DNA of 11,349 bases, taken from assembly GCF_000003605.2 (NCBI RefSeq), contig NW_003118940.1:56351-67699 (forward strand), in the 5' to 3' direction. This DNA comes from Saccoglossus kowalevskii. Its lineage: Eukaryota; Hemichordata; Enteropneusta; Harrimaniidae. This document shows, piece after piece, positions 9,501-11,349 of the stretch. Position numbers and translations under genes: made by a program. The notes below the pieces were generated by a model that did not search any database, was not told the origin of the DNA, and was given only the letters and a program-made list of their open reading frames with translations. Within the stretch, counting starts at the first letter, position 1, and the number at the start of each line of letters is the position of its first letter.

Positions 9501-10404
9501 GAAAACCATTGCCAAGTAAGTTTATAAGTTTTTTCTGTGACAAATATAGGATTGCACTGATAATATAATATATAACAAGTTTATTTCCTGCTCATGTATG
9601 GGCCTTTACCCTGTAAATGACTTATCAATTGCATTGATTATAAACACCGTTAAACATGTCTGATTGTGCAATTGATTTTTCACAGCATGTATTCCTTATA
9701 ATTTCAGTGGTGAGATATTTTGTCCAAGTCTACACTGGTGATGAACCTGGTTCTGATACTGATGCCAATGTTTATATCTGTATCTATGGTGACAGAGGGG
9801 ATACTGGGAAGCGGTTGCTACACCGTTCAGATATCAGTGACAAGTTTCAACAAGGACAGGCGAGTAATTATGACAAGTTACTGTACCACACATGCCTTAT
9901 TATGCATTTCTTCTAATTTATTAATTTATTTCGTGTGACGCTTCCATGTACATGTATTTTCCGTTTGTATTATCTAATGTATATTATTTAGTTCTCTCAT
10001 ACCTCTATCGGAGGAAGCAAAGGGAATAAATTATTATTATTATTATTATTATTATAAAAAATTATTATTACACAAATGGTGAAACAAGTTGACTGTGGTA
10101 AAGGGTTTAATTATGTTTCTTCATAATTGTTGTCAAATGTGAGAATGTGTTAACCACTTTATTTTTTTACAGGTGGATTCGTTTGAAATTGAAGCTATTT
10201 CACTGGGAAAACCTAGGAAAGTAGTAATATCACATGATGGTTCTGGTCCCGGTGCTGGATGGTTTTGTCAAGAAGTGGCCATCAGAGACTCTAAAGGGTC
10301 AAAGACAGAGTATGTCTTTCAATGCAATAAATGGTTGGATGAAGGCTTAGATGATAAGAAGATTGAAAGAGAATTAAAATTGACTGAAATAAGAGAAATA
10401 GAGC
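353..10404 (+). CDS. Partial multi-exon gene for a tandem PLAT/LH2-domain (LOXHD1-like) protein
   Basis: Six exons (353-530, 2289-2378, 6685-6836, 9293-9515, 9708-9859, 10173-10404) splice into one open frame of 342 codons. Boundary phases all agree (0/1, 1/1, 1/0, 0/1, 1/0, 0/1). The product has a possible beta-trefoil-like piece (residues 1-60), a linker (60-90), a divergent PLAT (about 92-190) and a canonical PLAT (about 216-320). PLAT domains are beta-sandwiches that bind lipid or membrane-associated partners, often with calcium. LOXHD1 is made almost wholly of PLAT repeats and works at the plasma membrane of hair-cell stereocilia. Here the role is inferred from domains only. The first exon starts in phase 0 with no initiator and the last ends in phase 1 at a donor, so the gene continues both ways. 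It could instead be an invertebrate RP1-like protein with DCX plus PLAT domains; the needed exons lie outside. Confidence 0.88.
576..830 (+). repeat. Degenerate copy of the GGCCATTTT palindrome repeat family
   Basis: The stretch gattcaagatgaccgaatg, then ccttgatgcacattattt, then gatggccaaatgatgaccat, then aacttggtgcatacattg occurs in the same order as in the 291-bp array in intron 2, but with many changes and an incomplete palindrome. It begins about 45 nt after the exon 1 donor. It is an old, isolated member of the family. Edges are approximate. Confidence 0.6.
894..925. repeat. Hairpin with 7+6 bp stem heading the intron 1 repeat block
   Basis: gactccc (894-900) and gggagtc (919-925) are exact reverse complements. 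Inside them gtgtgc (901-906) pairs with gcacac (910-915) around a GAA loop, with aat bulged on one side. Two further hairpins of the same design occur at 2393-2426 and 2864-2898, each followed by a CTGT/CCGT-rich leader, so this is the head of a repeat family. Confidence 0.8.
937..982 (+). repeat. GT/CTGT-rich simple tract
   Basis: The tract is a run of GTGTGT, GTATGTGT and GTCTGTCTGT units directly after the 894-925 hairpin. It corresponds in position to the CCGTCCGT leaders after the other two hairpins. Reverse-strand frames across it give a His-Thr-rich translation that is not a gene. Confidence 0.8.
981..2075 (+). repeat. Degenerate tandem repeats, unit about 130-160 bp, roughly seven copies
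   Basis: Successive units share, in order, ccactgatatctcaagaacc, aaacttggtgcatagatg, cacagacctgatagttttt and attaattacctaatttgcat. Clear starts lie at 981, 1143 and 1293. A pair sharing tcataggacactgcacagac (1353 and 1496) is 143 bp apart. Later copies, to about 2075, are shorter and more decayed. Similar ordered motifs recur in intron 6 (about 10540-10760). The family is therefore dispersed as well as tandem. I see no coding capacity or terminal repeats. Confidence 0.75.
2289..2378 (+). CDS. Exon 2 of window: Pro/charged interdomain linker
   Basis: This 90-nt exon lies between the AG at 2287-2288 and the donor gtaaatg at 2379. Phase is 1 in and 1 out, so it could be skipped or duplicated without shifting the frame. 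The base carried from exon 1 completes a Trp codon, followed by GGMKKG and VPSPRTPPLIIDDEPKKTTYL in that order. Composition (Pro, Thr, Asp, Lys) and lack of a repeating hydrophobic pattern indicate a flexible linker joining the first segment to PLAT 1. Support comes from consistent phase with both neighbours and good splice signals. The short length, weak conservation signal and a poor polypyrimidine tract before the acceptor leave some doubt about its exact start. Confidence 0.72.
2393..2426. repeat. Imperfect hairpin, second member of the head family
   Basis: agtccccgtt pairs imperfectly with aaaactgggat around an inner gac-GAA-gtc stem-loop. It starts only 14 nt after the exon 2 donor. A leader with ccgtcc, ctgtg and ccgtccgtcc follows, as in the other family members. 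Confidence 0.65.
2440..2860 (+). repeat. Two ~260-bp hairpin-headed repeat bodies
   Basis: The block gtcatat, cagaatcctttg, cattctttgcatgtgcctag, tatgtgggacatatgcacat, gattcaaaatggccgactgg, cagccatc occurs twice, with gtcatat at 2474 and 2734 (260 bp apart). Each is preceded by a CCGTCCGT/CTGTGTGT leader. The second lacks its own hairpin head. Between them is a stretch with ttcattcaaatttggtacat, which recurs near 4740. Confidence 0.8.
2864..2898. repeat. Hairpin, third and best-preserved member of the head family
   Basis: agtccctgttt (2864-2874) pairs with aaa-c-ggggact (to 2898, one bulged A), and ggac pairs with gtct around a GCA loop. The leader that follows contains ccgcgtgtccgtgcgtccg. 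The related half-arm aacggggact also appears alone at 4673-4682, suggesting a decayed copy there. Confidence 0.75.
3020..4500 (+). repeat. Tandem repeat array, 291-bp unit, about five copies
   Basis: The motif tattggtttga begins at 3321, 3612, 3903 and 4194, exactly 291 bp apart. A more diverged copy precedes (its ggccattttt at 3063 is 296 bp before 3359) and a decayed one follows. Each unit is a dimer of two related halves. One has aaaatggccaaatggtggcc then gtgctaaaaaatcatcaaat; the other has aaaatggctgtctggcggcc then attttgttttaatgaatggg. The three middle copies differ at only a few positions, so they arose recently by tandem duplication of an older dispersed repeat. No protein-coding frame persists through it. 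Confidence 0.9.
3343..3367. repeat. Perfect 10-bp-arm inverted repeat within the 291-bp unit
   Basis: AAAATGGCCA and TGGCCATTTT are exact reverse complements separated by aatgg. The same 25-bp palindrome recurs at 3634-3658, 3925-3949 and 4216-4240. Looser versions occur in the other half of each unit (near 3193, 3484, 3775, 4066, 4365) and near 2577, 2836, 3050, 4815 and 4940. Confidence 0.85.
4500..4990 (+). repeat. Decayed members of the palindrome repeat family
   Basis: Fragments include gtttgatgatcaga with attttaatgttaaaaaatca (near 4555-4605), aacggggactgttccatg (4673), ttcattcaaatttggcacat (near 4740), ggatggctgattgacagcca (near 4815) and agatggccgaataacggct (near 4940). Their order matches the better-preserved copies upstream. 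Edges are approximate. Confidence 0.6.
4991..5430. other. Intronic stretch with no recognised content
   Basis: I find no repeat, exon or RNA gene here. An open frame from about 4920 to 5258 starts inside the repeat family and shows no known domain. Confidence 0.5.
5431..6637 (+). repeat. Minisatellite, 59-bp unit, about 20 copies
   Basis: The block gggcacacttacatcacagc, aaatctatgtacagcagtga, cacttcatatcaacttgaa repeats head to tail. Its ggg starts lie at 5475, 5534, 5593, 5653, 5710 and then every 59 bp to 6595. Copies differ by a few substitutions and rare indels: an extra A in the copy before 5653, a short deletion before 5710. Recurrent variants include cacatc or cactgc for cacagc, gacgc for gacac, and tatatc for tacatc, the last clustered in the four copies between 6359 and 6595. 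The first copy is the most diverged. The array ends 47 nt before exon 3. Confidence 0.95.
6685..6836 (+). CDS. Exon 3 of window: N-terminal half of PLAT domain 1
   Basis: This 152-nt exon is preceded by the acceptor AG at 6683-6684 and followed by the donor gtgagt at 6837; it enters in phase 1 and leaves in phase 0. The carried G completes Asp, giving DGDWKIWLKSGKKG, then ITFIAYGRKG and GDTIAAGDETEF. This follows the PLAT outline: strand 1 (x-W-K-I-W-L), Gly-rich turn, strand 2 ending in YG, then an L-x-L strand and a G-D-T-x-F edge. The usual GTDA-x-V motif after the turn is absent; KAPITF occupies that place, so the common calcium-binding Asp is missing. No ATG lies upstream in this frame, so a simple ORF scan misses it. 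It lies between two minisatellites, and the 59-bp array ends only 47 nt upstream. Confidence 0.88.
6837..9292. other. Intron 3, 2456 nt, interrupting PLAT domain 1
   Basis: This GT-AG intron (donor gtgagt) joins exons 3 and 4 in phase 0. It holds about 510 nt of A+T-rich sequence with nothing recognised, the 37-bp array (7354-7834), and then about 1.45 kb (7838-9292) in which I see no exon, repeat array or RNA gene beyond short A or T runs (8069-8078 and 8651-8662). Confidence 0.75.
7354..7834 (+). repeat. Minisatellite, 13 identical copies of a 37-bp unit
   Basis: The unit is ctcatctttgagtgaattgc followed by cactcatgtacttgttt. Starts run from 7354 to 7798 at exactly 37-bp spacing, and every copy reads the same, with no substitution or indel. 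Flanking ttt (7351-7353) and ctc (7835-7837) extend the periodicity slightly. Each unit contains TGAGTG and CACTCA as perfect 6-bp arms around aattgc. There are no unique spacers, so it is not a CRISPR array. Such homogeneity means recent expansion, gene conversion, or an assembly effect. Confidence 0.96.
9293..9515 (+). CDS. Exon 4 of window: C-terminal half of PLAT domain 1 plus linker
   Basis: The exon follows the AG at 9291-9292 (gttttgatag) and ends before gtaagttt at 9516. Phase is 0 in, 1 out; length 223 nt, 74 codons plus one base. It opens INLGTITDMYKIRLGLQ, matching the PLAT strand usually written lGxi-x-ki-x-i. The canonical G-P-G-W-F stretch is replaced by NSWDDSWHLSQV, which keeps the Trp. 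The domain closes with LKFKVNRWL, equivalent to the usual F-x-C-N-x-W-L but without the Cys. After it comes a charged linker, RTEDDGDSLREL, of the DDG-x(n)-REL type that also follows PLAT 2. The ATG at 9317 is an internal Met, not a start. Coding status is strong; this PLAT copy is divergent. Confidence 0.9.
9516..9707. other. Intron 4, 192 nt, between the two PLAT modules
   Basis: It runs from donor gtaagt to acceptor tttcag and joins exons in phase 1. The ATG-started frame at 9656 begins inside it and is only an extension of exon 5 into intron sequence. Confidence 0.85.
9708..9859 (+). CDS. Exon 5 of window: N-terminal half of PLAT domain 2
   Basis: This exon is 152 nt with phase 1 in and 0 out, identical in length and phase to exon 3. 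The acceptor is AG at 9706-9707 after ataatttc. Visible motifs are VRYFVQVYTGDEPGSDTDAN, then VYICIYGDRGDTG, then DKFQQGQ. These are the canonical PLAT strand 1, TG turn, TDANV calcium-site motif, IYG-x-x-GDTG turn and the F-x-x-GQ edge. The downstream boundary is set by homology and phase: cag|gcgagt at 9859/9860, a GC donor. The nearest GT (9864) would end the exon in phase 1 and throw exon 6, whose PLAT half is unmistakable in phase 0, out of frame. Reading through runs to a stop at about 9914 and truncates the domain. Intron 4 before it is short, 192 nt. Confidence 0.92.
9935..10070 (+). mobile_element. Possible 5'-truncated retroposon 3' end with TTA tail
   Basis: A short unique segment ends with gaggaagcaaagggaataaa and then an (TTA)n run with one interruption. 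An AATAAA-like signal followed by a trinucleotide tail is typical of the 3' ends of several non-LTR retrotransposons and the SINEs that depend on them. I cannot find clear target-site duplications and see no coding sequence, so this may simply be a microsatellite. Confidence 0.3.
10028..10070. repeat. TTA/ATT microsatellite
   Basis: About eight TTA triplets (10031-10055) are followed by an A run and a shorter ATT stretch (10060-10069), inside intron 5. Confidence 0.9.
10173..10404 (+). CDS. Exon 6 of window: C-terminal half of PLAT domain 2 plus charged linker
   Basis: The exon starts after a strong acceptor (tttatttttttacag, AG at 10171-10172) and stops before gtaagtaatt at 10405. Phase is 0 in, 1 out; length 232 nt. 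Motifs in order are VDSFEIEAISLGKPRKVVI, HDGSGPGAGWF, and YVFQCNKWLDEG. This is a textbook PLAT C-half with the H-D-x-S-G-x-G-x-G-W-F loop and the F-x-C-N-x-W-L final strand. It is followed by DDKKIERELKLTEIREIE, a charged, likely helical linker with the same DD-x(n)-REL theme as after PLAT 1. It ends in phase 1, exactly as a further 152-nt PLAT N-half exon would need, so more PLAT repeats probably lie beyond the window. Confidence 0.94.
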
Positions 10405-10539
10405 GTAAGTAATTCAATGGTGATTACTTTTTTTGTGTGTGCAAGATTTCTTATACCCTAGTACATATACTGCTGATAATTCCCTTGTCTTAGTGTGTTG
10501 GAGCAGGGTATTATTTGTTTTTCACCTTTTCCAACAATA

Positions 10540-10760
10540 ACTTTAAAACCAATCGTTGCATTTTATAGAAACAGTGCACAACCCTTATAATTTTGGGGTT
10601 GAAACCCTTGCATACTAATTAACCTGATTTGTATAATAAACAATTTTCAGCTTTTCCAATAACAATATCAACGTCAATATCTCACGAACCAATTATTGCA
10701 TTTCATTAGTTTTAAGGTGATTTCCATGCATATTAAGTAGCACATTTCAGCCTGTGTAAG
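10540..10760 (+). repeat. Degenerate copies of the intron 1 repeat family
   Basis: The motifs cttttccaacaataacttta, accaatcgttgcatttta, catactaattaacctgattt and cagcttttccaataacaata, then a second round with atatctcacgaaccaatta and catgcatattaa, match the order of motifs in the intron 1 family. Roughly one and a half decayed units are present. Confidence 0.6.
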
Positions 10761-11283
10761 CAAAATCTCGAAAAAAACTAATTTTGCTCAAATTTGTAAT
10801 ATACTGATGCTGAGCATCTGCTGGCTTAACCTCAGCTGCCATTGTTCCTTCACTGACTGTTGAAAATTTTTATTTCCTGGAGATGTTTTATGAAACAACA
10901 ATGATTGCATTTATTTTGTGTTCACATGGGAGCTTTCTTTAGTTCTCTTTGATTTAAATATTCAAAATTGTTACTTCATTTGCCTCTAATTATTTAATTC
11001 TCATACACATTAATGTGTTCATTGGAAAAATTAAACATATCATAGACCTAGAAAAAAGTGTTGCAATACAAACTCTGATGTTATGACAAACTTACAGATA
11101 AATGAAAGATTTTCCACTGTATTTTTATAATCCACATTAAGATTGTTTTACCTAATACCGAAGTGAATTAGGCCACACAAAAAAATTGTTTTGTTGCCCT
11201 CAGCGACCAAAAAAATATGAAATAGGCCCAAATATTAAAAACTCGTCATTTTAAGGAGTAAAAACATGTTTCCTCTAAAAATT

Positions 11284-11300
11284 AACGGTCCCGGACCGTT
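11284..11300. repeat. Perfect 8-bp-arm palindrome near the window end
   Basis: AACGGTCC and GGACCGTT are exact reverse complements around a single C. The flanking sequence is more GC-rich than the rest of the intron, and another short near-palindromic stretch (cccagggtcctcgaggg) follows. It may mark the edge of an unrelated dispersed element continuing past the window. Confidence 0.6.
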
Positions 11301-11349
11301 GTTTGATCCCCAGGGTCCTCGAGGGATAAGTGGCGACTTTGAACCTTGG

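Larger units (their letters stand above)
9860..10172. other. Intron 5, 313 nt, GC-AG type, interrupting PLAT domain 2
   Basis: The 5' end reads cag|gcgagtaa, which matches the strong donor consensus except for C in place of T at position +2. The acceptor is tttttttacag. Joining here restores the canonical GQ-VDSF PLAT edge in phase 0, and the position corresponds to the phase-0 intron 3 in PLAT domain 1. Confidence 0.85.
10405..11349. other. Intron 6 (partial)
   Basis: It begins with a strong donor (gtaagtaatt) and runs off the window. I looked for the expected phase-1 exon that would start a third PLAT and did not find one. It contains a degenerate repeat copy (about 10540-10760) and a GC-richer end with a palindrome. 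Confidence 0.7.

Noticed and set aside
9656-9938. ATG-started frames over exon 5
   Set aside because: One is exon 5 with intron sequence on both sides, the other is an out-of-frame shadow; the true coding part is 9708-9859.
11306-11349. Possible next exon after ccccag near the window end
   Set aside because: In the required phase it reaches a stop within about ten codons and shows no PLAT strand pattern.

Overview
The window is animal nuclear DNA, A+T-rich, with GT-AG introns and abundant intronic repeats. It carries no prokaryotic features. I read it as part of one plus-strand gene, lacking both its start and its end, that encodes tandem PLAT/LH2 domains in the style of LOXHD1 (lipoxygenase homology domain protein). 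The repeat style (degenerate ~150 bp and ~291 bp tandem families, CCGTCCGT-rich leaders, GGCCATTTT palindromes) suggests a marine invertebrate. I cannot name the phylum from the sequence.

Gene layout: six internal exons join without a phase conflict at 353-530, 2289-2378, 6685-6836, 9293-9515, 9708-9859 and 10173-10404. Together they encode 342 residues in one open frame. Exon 1 is a possible beta-trefoil-like piece, exon 2 a Pro/charged linker, exons 3+4 a divergent PLAT domain and exons 5+6 a canonical PLAT domain. Each PLAT domain is split by an intron at the equivalent place. Both N-half exons are exactly 152 nt (phase 1 in, 0 out), and both modules are symmetrical 1-1 units, which points to exon-module duplication. 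The intron inside the second PLAT appears to use a GC donor.

Intron layout: intron 1 (531-2288) holds an old GGCCATTTT-type repeat copy, a 13-bp-stem hairpin, a GT-rich tract and about seven copies of a ~130-160 bp degenerate repeat. Intron 2 (2379-6684) holds two more hairpin-headed repeat units, a 291-bp-period tandem array full of palindromes, and a ~20-copy 59-bp minisatellite that stops 47 nt before exon 3. Intron 3 (6837-9292) holds thirteen identical copies of a 37-bp hairpin-forming unit and then about 1.45 kb with no recognisable content. Intron 5 holds a (TTA)n tract that may be the tail of a retroposon. Intron 6 runs off the window and contains a further degenerate repeat copy and a perfect 8-bp-arm palindrome.

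I see no second gene, no RNA gene and no CRISPR array. The most notable items are the PLAT exon modules, the GC-AG intron, the loss of the calcium-site signature in the first PLAT, and the two very different minisatellites flanking exon 3.
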